A DNA stretch of 64,000 bases from positions 49,081 through 113,080 of the IMG/VR virus record IMGVR_UViG_3300032331_001766, one strand, 5' to 3'. Of this stretch, positions 17,301-26,241 are shown one piece after another. The notes below the pieces were generated by a model. The model did no database searches. It was not told where the DNA came from and saw only the letters and a program-made list of their open reading frames with translations. This DNA is from a virus. Each line of letters starts with the position of its first letter. The stretch's first letter is position 1. Position numbers and translations under genes: made by a program.

Positions 17301-18789
17301 ATCAACAACTGGCCCCTTTGCCAAGCTTGCAAGAGATATTCAAAACACTGGAAAAGCAAGTGCTGATCAAATTGTAAAAACTTCACAGATTTCTGCAGAT
17401 GCATTAAATAAGCAGATAGATTTACATAATAAGAATATAAAAAAGATTAAAGAAGAAGCGGATGCCAGAAAGAAGGCATTAGACGAACAGCTTTCAGATG
17501 AGACAACATTACTTCAAATTAAAAAGAAGCAGATGGAATATGCTGATGCAGTTGCCGCTGGAGATATGTCTAGAGCTGCACAAGCGCAATTAGATATACA
17601 GGCTTTAACAAGAGCTCAAGAAGTTACTGTAGCAAAGCGATCAATTGACGACAAGGCTGAAAAAGATATTAAGGCTCAAGAAGCTGCAATTGATGCGTTA
17701 AATAAAAAGCTTGATGGACTTCAAAAAACAGTAAATGCTGCACAAGCAAATGCATCTGCTGCACAAAAGAAATCTGCTGACCTTCAGTCAATGATGGATG
17801 AACTAGTTGCATTAACTGTAGCTGGAGCGGATGGAGTTGACTCAAAAGAATCTGCACGTAGAGATGCACTTGTAAATAAATTAACAAAGGCTGGATATAA
17901 AGATATTGCTTCTAAGATAACAGGAGCAGTTGGCGGAAGATACGAAGGCAGCACGTTTGTTCCTTCAGGAGATAAGTTAGCAGAATTAAGCAAGGGTTCA
18001 TTTAATGATGCATATAATGCTTCAAAGAAAGCTTTGGCAGTTTACATAACAGATCCAGAAACAATAGCTTTATTAGGTGGATTAGGAAAGGGAGAGACTC
18101 CTGGATTCCAGCCACCAAAGGGAACACCAAAAACTCCTATTATTAATCCTAAAACTCCAGTAAAAGATGTTTCAAAAGAAAAGACAATTCTTGATGCAGC
18201 AAAAGCTGCAGCTGGTGGGAAAAAACAAACAACAATGGTTAGCATTAATGATATTGCTTATGAGATATTTAAGTACGGCAACTCACAGTATTTGATGCCA
18301 AAGGGCACAAGCGGAAGTGAAATTTATGAATACCTATTTGCAAATGGAGCAGTTACTAGAGGTAAACGAGTAACTGACTTAAAGAGAAACTATAGCATAG
18401 GTGGACTAGTATTTGGAGCAGGAACTGCAACATCTGATTCAATACCAGCAATGCTTTCAAATGGAGAATATGTAATTAATGCTGGAGCAGTAAGTGCATA
18501 CGGCAAAGAAGTATTTGATCAATTTAATAGTAGAAAGTTTGCTACTGGAGGAATGGTTAATCCTTCATTTAGTGTTCCTTCTGGAGCAGTCTCACTTGGC
18601 AATAACATGGGTTCACGATATAATGGTGGAGGACAGGTTTACAATTACAGCGCAGGAGGAATTGTCATTAATCCAGCGCAAGGACAAAATGAAAAACAAA
18701 TTGCAGAATACGTAGTTTCAATTATGGATGCAAAAAATGGCTTAAGAGCAGCAAGCACTGGAGATAAAGGACGGTACCTAAGAACATGA
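11350..18789 (+). CDS. Tape measure protein with embedded ART-like domain
   Basis: This 2,479-residue protein sets tail length and is ejected ahead of the DNA. Residues about 190-420 match the phage tape measure core (FRDVDQELVRLTKVYGGLS, YLTAMREGGINASEGANALK). Hydrophobic segments lie near 535-575 and 1600-1700. Gly-rich modules of the form GGxVPGxGxxDSxPAxLxxGEYVVN recur near residues 900, 955, 1280, 1560 and 2350. Residues about 1290-1550 look like an ADP-ribosyltransferase: LFRGI (R1420), SSWS (1461-1464) before QNIASYF, and EQE (E1527, E1529) before AIFGGKFKIVGF, the R/S-x-S/ExE signature. Residues about 2010-2150 form a coiled coil. Residues 1000-1275 form an unrecognised domain. The gene follows the chaperones by nine bases. 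Confidence 0.93.
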   Translation: MADEQIVTNIVATSDFSSLIADVQRTTAALSKLQSQLALSNTALANQAGQIQKGFGETLRSTGQFTSHFVTVGSEVDRFGKSLDSGRLKLRDYFKTWQDHTKSSGGLIRGLAKEQVALQQSIVQSLGKTADGMQKFNVHVKTGLDEVANRTALAKKEMQIYNKVIQDGGNQIINWGKNTQWAGRQLTVGLTVPIAAFGVAASKAFRDVDQELVRLTKVYGGLSATSAVELAKVRKDVSATAKELAAAYGASYKDTIALAADIAATGKQGNELLQSTKEATRLSILGEVDRQEAMKATLAIQSAFKKNTTELGKSINFLNAVENQTSTSLADLVEAIPKAGPVVKALGGDIEDLALYLTAMREGGINASEGANALKSALASIINPTKVAKEMFQGFGIDLGGIVTKNAGNLTGTILEIQAALETLDPLKKSQAIEQLFGKFQFARMNALFENLGKQGSQTLQVLDLMKASSQDLANVAGRELAQITESASGKYRRALESLKADLAKVGEQFLTIQTFFIELVDKIINFVNKLPEPIQKVLTLLAGFTAAAGPLIMLTGVFANFFGYVIKGIGHLRALFKGGEGFKLLTPQIIAANQAGSLIEKTFYSDAQAAATLANALSNLNNEFNLLYNKANNIAPVAPAISTMASTMMLPGGATERVVNKQSSMLGKPYSRDMSHMIPSKTGQAGTMFGVLPGTAPVNKRISNNPQIYAAGDLPDVPGLTNVNKVSTGVVAAEAAKWHSMTAAIAMQSDAELTALKQEVAATGTITHELSSSYQALLPKMTEVIQKAVKESELIVAQTQSGKITLDQARAKITALNAQIETLLASTAQGVATAQGRSINVGMVPLTNQPAVSPTGKSNMKEMFHKSANANLINKIAGVLGVRTSGGGYSTETTMPKRFAEGGFVPGTGNTDTHPDSLPAGSYVVNKKSSENPMYRPILRAMKTGIRFSKGGEVPVVLTPGEFVADPQTARENAPVLRSINAGNYAVGGTVSMNKVNYGISPNKQRVKSPAIIEDALAKVIAFNTDKNYAKNNYTGAVLNDSWAIYDAITSATGRPADPKEAISIAEAMEEEARSASTFGGVLDENEYRKVAKEQMTTWKKKLKEQYPSIRLTSSNKRQNATDPTVRKLIYAMMLKDKRFSRDYLKTLDVSEGGNAVRAHRDQLSQSKNKNNPYKYLRAAVVTPTNVNYESKQLQDYYGMENYEDRVSAGPVRAEQDAKKLLKGVGFNSLSSYEKYLKEKKEKKEAAKKPKKYKEFLAARTLGKPALFTPAFAGAIRRNKGGIIPGLASSVINRLTNRWPGKKQFYPQGYQYMLGNQDPLHGPLQIGMSQQLARHSGYDPKDVSLQRGVVFRDDRFSRLNIMPQFLTGTAEDRGRYATSQYMSGNLDIMGQMERLGNHPLGPIAAMKTQQKKFSGKLFRGIKLDRTFKGLPEDLIEAIKMARVTGDASPLIGKEFIMRRSSWSKSQNIASYFAPGKNVDPESLLIEAAVKNRNILPAGDMFPDKVFQAPGGQNWGGGRFNNGYRSEQEAIFGGKFKIVGFDKGTLQVQTVVDGAREDGGPTQAGKSYIVGENGPEIFIPETNGNIVPNAGVSGSRKTGAMVANYGASMAGYGIASKLAPGNMLAQIGGGLLGDVAGNMMYNKIMNIGQAAGSAANKTSLLTKAFQFFIKMPGPVKLLAAIAGVGMAIQAVNKKIEEHRRIVNSAFGLEASTVAKLGLQYTTLEDKMKDYRKAQDLANASAAAFKYTTDKVGGAQGIDMTQEELDALKKSSKKDFKTEISMFNTAGGNEVIQKATQLKAMFVSSGMAVQDANELIYALILNSNKAESALTALGDKGFGSIQDKGTAAAATLKTYYSVIAKGNTDQIGKSVDSALNAYINLETSLVNINDKTKPIVTESEAYLKVLNKIKNSNAGNAELGDEIYLALSKQNAELGKIINTTDTFASVMAKVKLSTSGLSLDLANMGSSAATALSIVVSKQQDTLGSTTGPFAKLARDIQNTGKASADQIVKTSQISADALNKQIDLHNKNIKKIKEEADARKKALDEQLSDETTLLQIKKKQMEYADAVAAGDMSRAAQAQLDIQALTRAQEVTVAKRSIDDKAEKDIKAQEAAIDALNKKLDGLQKTVNAAQANASAAQKKSADLQSMMDELVALTVAGADGVDSKESARRDALVNKLTKAGYKDIASKITGAVGGRYEGSTFVPSGDKLAELSKGSFNDAYNASKKALAVYITDPETIALLGGLGKGETPGFQPPKGTPKTPIINPKTPVKDVSKEKTILDAAKAAAGGKKQTTMVSINDIAYEIFKYGNSQYLMPKGTSGSEIYEYLFANGAVTRGKRVTDLKRNYSIGGLVFGAGTATSDSIPAMLSNGEYVINAGAVSAYGKEVFDQFNSRKFATGGMVNPSFSVPSGAVSLGNNMGSRYNGGGQVYNYSAGGIVINPAQGQNEKQIAEYVVSIMDAKNGLRAASTGDKGRYLRT

Positions 18790-19250
18790 TAATGCCAAGA
18801 GGATCCATCCTTCAAATAGAAGCTAAAGATTTATTAGCAAGTCCAGCTGGAACCAGCTTAGTTTGGAATAAGGTTACAGAGCACAATAGATCTGCTTTTG
18901 ATATGAGCCCAATGAGAATTGAGCGCACACAAAGAATGTCCAATGGGTCATTAAGAAAGTTTTATATTGCAGATAAATATAGATTTAACTTAGGCTGGGA
19001 CATGCTTCCTTCATATAGAACTCTAACTGTTGACGGTGCATGGGGAGCAGAAGACCTAAGATCTTTTTATAATAGCGCAGAAGGCCAGGGCACATTTAAG
19101 ATTCGTGTAAACTTAGCAAAGACTGGATCAAACCAAGAGTCAAGTGGATATGAAGAGTACACAGTAAATATAACTGGATGTAACTTTGCAATTGCTAAGC
19201 GTGGGCTACAGCCACATTGGAGTGTATCTCTCTCACTGGAAGAAGTATAA
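18786..19250 (+). CDS. Minor tail / distal tail protein
   Basis: A 154-residue beta-rich protein just after the tape measure. It contains RRMSNGSL-type turns (ERTQRMSNGSLRKFYIADKY), a WDMLP helix cap, GAWGAEDLRSFYNSAEGQGTF and a final WSVSLSLEEV strand, a pattern like the small tail proteins at the tail tip end of actinobacteriophage tails. The start overlaps the tape measure stop (ATGATAATG; a second ATG at 18792 could serve), and its stop shares a base with the next ATG. A structural role at the tail end is inferred from place. Confidence 0.6.
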   Translation: MIMPRGSILQIEAKDLLASPAGTSLVWNKVTEHNRSAFDMSPMRIERTQRMSNGSLRKFYIADKYRFNLGWDMLPSYRTLTVDGAWGAEDLRSFYNSAEGQGTFKIRVNLAKTGSNQESSGYEEYTVNITGCNFAIAKRGLQPHWSVSLSLEEV

Positions 19251-22200
19251 TGATTACTGCATCCGATGATTTAAAAAATGTATTAAAGCAAAATGTCTCA
19301 GTAAAGACATCTACTCAGACTACCATCGAATATAATATGAACTCATTAATTGATGGTATAACTGTCACATCTACAAATACAGATACAGAGTATACAAACA
19401 AAATTGAAAATTGGCCAAGCGGAAAGCCAAACCCATTTAAAAAACTTTTTCCAATGGATTCAGTTATTAAACCATTTAGACCATTAAATCCTGGAATCAG
19501 ATATTTTATATTTAATACTAATGATCCTTATAAAGCTATAATTGATCCACGTAAAATTTCTTACCCAACAGCAAGTCCTAGAACTTACTATCCAGGAATA
19601 TCAACTTTTTATAAATATTGGGTAAGCCCAGAAGGTTCAAATGCTAATCTTACAGTAACATACAAACAAACTTCATCAACAGGCGGAAACAAAGCAGCAC
19701 TTGCAAATAAGATAATTATAAGATTTGAAAAATATCATCAGCTTCCTTCTGGATACACTGTAACAATTACACCAGTAACTGGATCTCCAATAACAACTTC
19801 TACATATACAGCAGATTCTAATGGACAAGCTGCAATATATTACAACGGAACTACGTGGACAAATATTGCACCATCAGAACCAGTTTCATATGCTTCACCG
19901 CAAGAAATTAAATCAATTACTTTAAATGCAACAAATCCAAGCGGCACAAATATAATTGGAGTTATAGAGTTATCTGCTAGATGGATAAAAGATATATCTT
20001 CAGACATTATAGATTTTTCTGTAAACAAAGAATCTTCTGATTCAGCAGATGGCATTCTTCCAGTTGGAATTGTAACAGCCAATACCTTAAGCATAAATTT
20101 AGTTAAATATGATCAGACAGCTCTTAAGTATGTAAACTATAATAGAGAGTCTACCTCTTTTGATAGCACACTCACCTACCTTGCAAAGAATGCTGAAATT
20201 AAAACATACATAAATGTTCATCATGCAGCAGGCTCAATAACAAACGGATCTGATAAATACGATAAGCTAATCCAAGGAACATTCTATATTGACTCCTCTG
20301 AAATTGGAGAATATGGAGATGTATCTTTAACTGCGTTAGACTCAGCAAAGTATCTAATGGAAACTTATGCCCCAGAGATTATATGCGAAGACTATCCAGT
20401 TACTGCAATATTTAGAAGACTACTAGACTCAGTAGGGTTTTCTAATTACGGATTTAACATTAAAGATAACGAAACATCTGTACCCACAATTCAGTATTGG
20501 TGGAGCGATGGAACGCTAACTGTATGGGAAGCAATACAAGAATTATGTAGAGATATTCAAATGAACGCATTTGTAGATGAGAATAACATTCTTCAATTTT
20601 ATAGCAGAGACTACATATATGATGCAAGTACTAGAACTACCAACTGGGGATTTAATTATGCCACCGACGGCACAACCCTTGCAAACATAGTACAGTTCTC
20701 ACAAAAAGAAGTTTCATCAGCAAACTCAGTAAAGGTTTTATGGCAAAGCCCATTGACATCAAACTACAATGGAACATCTGGCCCACTCTGGGAATCAGCA
20801 GAAGCATTTCTATCTGCAGGTGCTTTAAGAAAAACAATTACAGCAAACTCAAATGCAGCAAGTACCGAGCTTTCTATTGATACAGTTGTGCTCGATAACT
20901 ACTCTTTACAATACAGTTTATATAATTTTCAAGGATACGTTCTTATTGATTCTGAAATAATAGAGTTTGATGCAATTGAATATCAGTATACAGATCTTTC
21001 TAATGCACCTCAAGTAGCGTGGCTAACATCTCAGTCAGATGTAAGCAAATATCGTGCATTATCTAAACCAGGATATGCAGATCCTAAGCTTCCAGAAACT
21101 GCATACTTTAAGCCATCAGGCAGATACAGAGTTAAAACCAGAGGGGCGCTTGGAACAACACCAGCATTTCATGCTGCAACAGCAAATACAAGATTAAGCG
21201 AATGGTCTCAATATACAAACAATGGATCTGGTAAAGTCGGTTCAATTACATCAATACCACTAGACCCGTCAACAGCAAATAAATATAAATCATATTTAAC
21301 AATATCTAATACTAATACTGCAGCAAAAAGTTATAGCTTAGCTTATAGGCCATTTAGCGCAGTTACAATTCCATCTAGCACAAACGTAACTGTAACTGGA
21401 GAAAGCGGAACAGTAACAGTAAAGAGTTACACAGAATCGTATTTTAGTTTTGGAACAACATTATTTATTCAATCTGATATTACTGATACAAAAGGAAAGT
21501 ATCCAAAGCAAGGTGGAGGTCTAGGATTCTTTGTAAATTCTTCTGGATCAGATGGCTACTTTATTTTATTAGAAACATTGTCTTCTGCTGCTTCAACTGG
21601 ACAAAAAACAATTAGAATAGCAAGAATGAAAGCTGGCGTACTTACAACTTTAACTGATAGCCAGAAGACTGATCAAAAAACTTTATCAGCAGTATTTGGA
21701 AATCAGTCACACATTATAGATGTAAAAGTAAAACTATTAGGTAAGTTTATTTATATAGATGCATATATAAATGGATTTAAAATATCCGCAGTAGACCAAG
21801 CAACAGCAGCCAATGCTGGCCTAATAGCTCCAACAACAAACGCTGGACTAATTTGCCACCTACCAAGCACTACTGGAATATATGATTATATATATGGAAT
21901 TGATATATCAAAAGCTAAATATATTTCTGGAACATCAAATATTTATCAAGGACAATTTTCAAACGATTTAGTCGAGACTGCTTTCGGAGACATCATATAT
22001 AATGCAAATACTTCAGAAGACGGCATACCAGTAACTAAGACCTCGATAGATGAATTTGGAACTGTGGTTAGAGAGATAGCTAAGGTTACAACTAAGTTTG
22101 ATAGCCGACCAGCATATCCTCTTAAATGGACAACAGGCATGAATAAGTTTGCAAAGATACTTGGTTCAAAAGTTTCAAACTTTGGCGGGGAAGCATACGT

Positions 22201-22597
22201 GCTAAACAATTCATCATCTACTATTCCTTTGGCAGATGGAGGATTTTCAAACTTCTATGTATACGGAAACACATTAGGTCAATCGGGGCAGCTAGAATAT
22301 TCAACAGATGAGTCTGCAGAATATGCAAACAAAGAGCCTGTCGTATTTGAATCTAAATGGATTCAGTCTTTGTCGGATGCAAAAGCTTTGGCCACATGGA
22401 TTAAGCAAAAAGTTATAAACAGAGGTAAGATTGTAGAGCTTTCAATATTTGGAAATCCAATTATTGGGGTTGGTGATATAGTTACAATTAATTATCCTTA
22501 TAATGGATTTGCGGGCACCGAAAAACTTATTGTTACAAACGTTAATCAGTCATACTTTGAAGGATTGGAGACTACCATTAGCTGCAGAACCCTGTAG
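19250..22597 (+). CDS. Large tail-tip protein with concanavalin-like insert
   Basis: The ATG at 19250 overlaps the previous stop (TAATG) and gives 1,115 residues; a start 33 bases earlier is possible but unlikely. The middle (about residues 380-470) has YPVTAIFRRLLDSVGFSNY and WSDGTLTVWEAIQELCRDIQMNAFVDENN, characteristic of gp27/tail-associated hub proteins that sit under the tube. Residues about 730-905 resemble a concanavalin-like sugar-binding fold (GGGLGFFVNSSGSDGYFILL, VKVKLLGKFIYIDAYINGFK). The C-terminus (SIFGNPIIGVGDIVTINYP) returns to hub-type sequence. I infer a tail hub carrying a carbohydrate-binding insert. Confidence 0.7.
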   Translation: MITASDDLKNVLKQNVSVKTSTQTTIEYNMNSLIDGITVTSTNTDTEYTNKIENWPSGKPNPFKKLFPMDSVIKPFRPLNPGIRYFIFNTNDPYKAIIDPRKISYPTASPRTYYPGISTFYKYWVSPEGSNANLTVTYKQTSSTGGNKAALANKIIIRFEKYHQLPSGYTVTITPVTGSPITTSTYTADSNGQAAIYYNGTTWTNIAPSEPVSYASPQEIKSITLNATNPSGTNIIGVIELSARWIKDISSDIIDFSVNKESSDSADGILPVGIVTANTLSINLVKYDQTALKYVNYNRESTSFDSTLTYLAKNAEIKTYINVHHAAGSITNGSDKYDKLIQGTFYIDSSEIGEYGDVSLTALDSAKYLMETYAPEIICEDYPVTAIFRRLLDSVGFSNYGFNIKDNETSVPTIQYWWSDGTLTVWEAIQELCRDIQMNAFVDENNILQFYSRDYIYDASTRTTNWGFNYATDGTTLANIVQFSQKEVSSANSVKVLWQSPLTSNYNGTSGPLWESAEAFLSAGALRKTITANSNAASTELSIDTVVLDNYSLQYSLYNFQGYVLIDSEIIEFDAIEYQYTDLSNAPQVAWLTSQSDVSKYRALSKPGYADPKLPETAYFKPSGRYRVKTRGALGTTPAFHAATANTRLSEWSQYTNNGSGKVGSITSIPLDPSTANKYKSYLTISNTNTAAKSYSLAYRPFSAVTIPSSTNVTVTGESGTVTVKSYTESYFSFGTTLFIQSDITDTKGKYPKQGGGLGFFVNSSGSDGYFILLETLSSAASTGQKTIRIARMKAGVLTTLTDSQKTDQKTLSAVFGNQSHIIDVKVKLLGKFIYIDAYINGFKISAVDQATAANAGLIAPTTNAGLICHLPSTTGIYDYIYGIDISKAKYISGTSNIYQGQFSNDLVETAFGDIIYNANTSEDGIPVTKTSIDEFGTVVREIAKVTTKFDSRPAYPLKWTTGMNKFAKILGSKVSNFGGEAYVLNNSSSTIPLADGGFSNFYVYGNTLGQSGQLEYSTDESAEYANKEPVVFESKWIQSLSDAKALATWIKQKVINRGKIVELSIFGNPIIGVGDIVTINYPYNGFAGTEKLIVTNVNQSYFEGLETTISCRTL

Positions 22598-22606
22598 TAT
22601 TCCAAA

Positions 22607-22615
22607 TGGTATAAT
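22607..22615 (+). promoter_or_regulatory. Extended -10 TGG-TATAAT, leaderless start
   Basis: TGG (22607-22609) plus TATAAT (22610-22615) end six bases before the ATG at 22622. No clear -35 is seen; extended -10 elements can do without one. Confidence 0.55.
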
Positions 22616-22621
22616 GATAAA

Positions 22622-23005
22622 ATGAGAATTCCAATACAACAAATCGTAGACGCAGCACCAATTGTTATTGACGAGAACGATCCAGATTTAGTTTTTCTTA
22701 ATCCAAAAAAAGTAATAACAACTAAAAATGGAAAAGCGGTATACGATAAATATGTTGGATATGTACCAGGCGGAGACGGAGGAAATGGAGGAGGAGATGG
22801 CCCACCAGAACCACCAGAGCCACCAAAACCACCAGTTAAACCAGATATACCAAGTTTAAGTGATATAGAAAGTATTACTTACGAACAATATTATGATTCT
22901 TCAAATAAGGCTAGAATTAAAGCTATAATTAAAATAAGAAATTCTAGCTCAAAGGCACAAGAAGTAGAAGGGGTAGATGCTAGGATATATGACCCTAGCT
23001 CATGA
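22622..23005 (+). CDS. Tail protein with Gly- and Pro-rich linker
   Basis: A 127-residue protein with a short N-terminal segment (MRIPIQQIVDAAPIVIDENDP), a GGDGGNGGGDG stretch, a PPEPPEPPKPP run (about residues 50-75) and a C-terminal half that looks like one beta-sandwich edge (ARIKAIIKIRNSSSKAQEVEG). Gly-rich then Pro-rich linkers are common in tail-tip proteins, where they give flexible spacing. It begins without a Shine-Dalgarno sequence six bases after a -10 element. I do not recognise a family. Confidence 0.55.
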   Translation: MRIPIQQIVDAAPIVIDENDPDLVFLNPKKVITTKNGKAVYDKYVGYVPGGDGGNGGGDGPPEPPEPPKPPVKPDIPSLSDIESITYEQYYDSSNKARIKAIIKIRNSSSKAQEVEGVDARIYDPSS

Positions 23006-23930
23006 TATGATAAAAGGAACTTATATTTTTAAAGAGAACGGCATAGAGGTTGCACGTTCATCTAATGTTATAACAAAATTTGGAAAAAGATTTCTTACAA
23101 ATTTTATAGCTGGCAATGTTGACTTTAACAATAAAGATTTAGCCATAGGAATTGATTCAACTGCGGCTACGGTTAATGATACAAGACTAGGATTTGAGTT
23201 CTATAGATTACCTGTAGAATTTGGATCAACGGATATTCAAACAACAGGCGGAACAACAACATATTCTGTTGTATATAAAACAACTATACCTGTAGATGTG
23301 TCTGGAACAATATCAGAGGTTGGCTTATATCCATCAACAAGACTTTCTACAAACAACTACGATAGTAAATTTTTAGCAGACTTTAATAGCTACTTAGACT
23401 GGTATGATCCATCTGGTAATCATCCAGCAGTATCTACAACTGGTCCAAAAATTGGAGACAATGTTATTACAATGACTTCAAATGGAACATCTACAAAAGA
23501 ATACACATTACCTTTATCTGGATTAGATATATCAGGATATAGCGTAAACGATTCTATTAAGCTAGCTTATTACAAAAACGATGCAAATCTTGAAAAGATA
23601 GTTATTAAATTTTATAGCTCAGACACAGACTACTACTATTATAATTTAGCTGCAGCTTCTGGAACTGGGTATAAGATAAGCAGCGACATTTTGCTAAGCT
23701 CATTAGTGGCATTTGGTTCACCAAATAAATCTGCAATAAATAAAATTGGAATAGTAATTGATCCACTATCATCCGCAACAACTGTTGGTCTTGACGGACT
23801 AAGGATAAATGATGAAGATACCTTTGACCCAATCTTTGGAATCATTAGTAGATCTGTTTTAGGATCAGCATTAACAAAATTAGCTGGAAGACAAGTAGAC
23901 ATAGAGTATCGGTTAGACTTGGGATTCTAA
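22977..23930 (+). CDS. Tail-tip / baseplate-type structural protein
   Basis: A protein of up to 317 residues. The ATG at 22977 has a GGGG-type purine stretch just upstream; the ATG at 23007 (MIKGTYIFKENGIEVA) begins where the conserved-looking sequence begins, so either may be used. Early segments GIEVARSSNVITKFGKRFL and NKDLAIGIDSTAATVNDTRLG resemble proteins that report on phage tail fibres and their attachment. The rest is beta-rich, with VSGTISEVGLYPS and a jelly-roll-like second half. It overlaps the upstream gene and is followed within two bases by the fibre gene. A structural tail role is inferred. Confidence 0.6.
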   Translation: MLGYMTLAHDMIKGTYIFKENGIEVARSSNVITKFGKRFLTNFIAGNVDFNNKDLAIGIDSTAATVNDTRLGFEFYRLPVEFGSTDIQTTGGTTTYSVVYKTTIPVDVSGTISEVGLYPSTRLSTNNYDSKFLADFNSYLDWYDPSGNHPAVSTTGPKIGDNVITMTSNGTSTKEYTLPLSGLDISGYSVNDSIKLAYYKNDANLEKIVIKFYSSDTDYYYYNLAAASGTGYKISSDILLSSLVAFGSPNKSAINKIGIVIDPLSSATTVGLDGLRINDEDTFDPIFGIISRSVLGSALTKLAGRQVDIEYRLDLGF

Positions 23931-23931
23931 A

Positions 23932-26241
23932 ATGGCATATGAGGATTTACTTAAAGATACGAGTGCGGTAGCACCAGATGATAATAACAAGTTTATTATC
24001 ACTATACTCGACCTTAATTTAAGTACTACATATCCAATTCAGTTTAGATGGAAATATAAAGACGGAACATTTGGTAAATGGTCTACATCTAAACTATTAA
24101 CAACTCCTGGAGAATCGTTTCCAGATACACCAGGATTTTCCCAGACAGACGTAGTTGGCGGTCCAGAGTATATCAAAGTAACTTGGGGCGGATTAAATGC
24201 TTCTGGAAATGCATTTACAAATTATGACAGAATAGATGTTTATATATCTGGTTCGCCATTTGATGGGTCTAAACCAGCAGCATCTTTTAAAACTCCTGGC
24301 ACACAAATATTAAAAGCGCCTCAAGGCGAGTATCTTGTTGCATTATATGCGGTATCAGTTGCTGGTACTCGCTCAGCAGTAAGCGCAGATTTCTCAGTTA
24401 TAGTAACTGCACAAGGCGAAACAATTGAGACACCAACAAACCCAAATGGTTTTTCAATAGATAGAGTCCTGGGAGGAATATTAGTTAATTGGGCTGGTAC
24501 ATATGCCAATGGAACATTCACAGGATTTGAGGCTATAAAAATATATGTCGGTACAAGTGCAACTGCAACACCTGGCACATATAAAGAGGCTGGTGTTTTA
24601 ACAGGAAACAATGTAAAAAATACAATAACTATTCCAGTTGATGGAACCTATGTTAGATATAATCTACCAGTATACGTTCATGCAGCAGCAGTAAATAAAA
24701 ATGCAGTTGTTGGCACACTACAACAAAATGTCGCAAGCGATTTACTTGGCGCAAGATCTGCAATATCTTCTGATTTGGCAGATGAGATTATTACAAATGC
24801 TAAATTAGTTGCAGACTCAGTAACTGCAACAAAAATTGCATTAGGTGCAATTACAGAAGTTAAAATTGATACTGGCGCTATAACAGCAGCAAAAATTGCT
24901 GCGGGTGCAGTTACAGAAACTAAAATTGCAGATAATGCTATTAGCTCTCCTAAAATTGTAGCGGGAGCAATTGATGCTGGTAAAATTGCAGCAGGAGCAA
25001 TTACGGCAGAAAAAATAGATGCTTTAGCAATTAGCGCAGATAAAATTCAGGCAAATGCAATTACCTCAGATAAAATTGTTGCTAATGCTATTACTGCTGG
25101 TAAAATTAATGCATTAGCAATTACTTCAGAAAAAATTGCAGCAGATGCTATTACTGCAACTAAAATTAAAGCAGGAGAAATTGATGTTTTAAAACTAGCA
25201 GCTGGAACAATATCTGTCAATAATTTAGAGTCTGGAACAATAACAAGTACTTCCTATATACGAGCAGGTAGCAAAAATATTTCCACGGGACTTGGCGCAA
25301 GAGTAGAAATTTCTTCAGCAGCAATTGAAGACGGAACAGTAGATATTGCAGCAGGACTTTATGTTTATAATTCATCTGGAGTTGCAGTATTAAGTGCTCC
25401 GCTGTCTGGTGGATTAACAATTCAAGGCGGAGGAACATTTACTGGAGACTTGTCAGTAGGTTCTGGATCATCTAAATTTGGATCAGACTCAAATGGTATC
25501 TGGCTTGGCTCAGATACATATTCAACTAACTCAACATTTCGTGTAAGCAGAAGCGGATATATGACAGCAAACTCTGGAACTGTTGGAGGCTGGAGTTTAA
25601 CTGATAGCTATATGCAAAACGGCGCTGGTACATTTAAAATTAGTAGCGCAGACTCTGCAGTTTATGTAGGTAACAGTGCAAGTACACATATTAGAATTAG
25701 TGCATCTGGTGGAATTGCAACATATAATGGCGGATCTCAAGTTTCAGGATTTAATTTAAGTACTGATGGGACATTAACATTAAAAGGAAGTATTACTGCA
25801 ACTACTGGATATATTGGAAACCCAGCATCTGGAAACTCTTGGACAATTGGTTCTGATGGAATAACATCTAATGGATCTGCAAAAATTCAAGTTGGTGATT
25901 ATACAATTACTAGCGTTAGCAATACAGACTTTACTATATCACAAGCAAGTAATGGTTATAATTTATTAAAGACTGAATCAGTTTCTGGGGCTACAGATTC
26001 CCCATTAAGAATATTTCTTGGAAATAGCATAAGACAGGTTGAGGTAGCAAAACCAGCTCAAATATCTGGAAACGGAACTTCTAATTATGATGGATATAAT
26101 GCAACAACTACAAATGCTTATAGATCTGGTGGACTTAGAAATATGTATACTGTTTCAAAGAGTAACTTAATTTCATCAATATATCCTTCCGCCTCAAATG
26201 GAGACGTTCTTTTAGTTTATGATTCAACAGTAGGTATTTAA
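23932..26241 (+). CDS. Tail fibre with fibronectin-like domains and decapeptide repeats
   Basis: A 769-residue protein. Residues about 15-250 hold two fibronectin type III-like domains (YPIQFRWKYKDGTFGKWST, GGILVNWAGTYANGTF). Residues about 293-443 consist of around fifteen decapeptides of the form xAxAITxxKI, which in phage fibres form a slender trimeric beta-helical or triple-stranded shaft. The C-terminal 320 residues are Gly/Ser/Thr-rich strands (GGWSLTDSYMQNGAGTFKIS, GSITATTGYIGNPASG) typical of fibre tips that bind receptors. No chaperone domain is seen at the C-terminus. The next gene starts directly at the stop codon. Confidence 0.8.
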   Translation: MAYEDLLKDTSAVAPDDNNKFIITILDLNLSTTYPIQFRWKYKDGTFGKWSTSKLLTTPGESFPDTPGFSQTDVVGGPEYIKVTWGGLNASGNAFTNYDRIDVYISGSPFDGSKPAASFKTPGTQILKAPQGEYLVALYAVSVAGTRSAVSADFSVIVTAQGETIETPTNPNGFSIDRVLGGILVNWAGTYANGTFTGFEAIKIYVGTSATATPGTYKEAGVLTGNNVKNTITIPVDGTYVRYNLPVYVHAAAVNKNAVVGTLQQNVASDLLGARSAISSDLADEIITNAKLVADSVTATKIALGAITEVKIDTGAITAAKIAAGAVTETKIADNAISSPKIVAGAIDAGKIAAGAITAEKIDALAISADKIQANAITSDKIVANAITAGKINALAITSEKIAADAITATKIKAGEIDVLKLAAGTISVNNLESGTITSTSYIRAGSKNISTGLGARVEISSAAIEDGTVDIAAGLYVYNSSGVAVLSAPLSGGLTIQGGGTFTGDLSVGSGSSKFGSDSNGIWLGSDTYSTNSTFRVSRSGYMTANSGTVGGWSLTDSYMQNGAGTFKISSADSAVYVGNSASTHIRISASGGIATYNGGSQVSGFNLSTDGTLTLKGSITATTGYIGNPASGNSWTIGSDGITSNGSAKIQVGDYTITSVSNTDFTISQASNGYNLLKTESVSGATDSPLRIFLGNSIRQVEVAKPAQISGNGTSNYDGYNATTTNAYRSGGLRNMYTVSKSNLISSIYPSASNGDVLLVYDSTVGI
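24808..25258 (+). repeat. Decapeptide-coding repeats of the fibre shaft
   Basis: About fifteen 30-base units encode AITxxKI-type decapeptides. Bases differ between units while residues are kept, so selection acts on the protein. Confidence 0.85.

Noticed and set aside
24808-25258. Regular repeats considered as a CRISPR array
   Set aside because: The unit is 30 bases with no spacers; units differ at third codon positions and encode decapeptides in frame inside a fibre gene.
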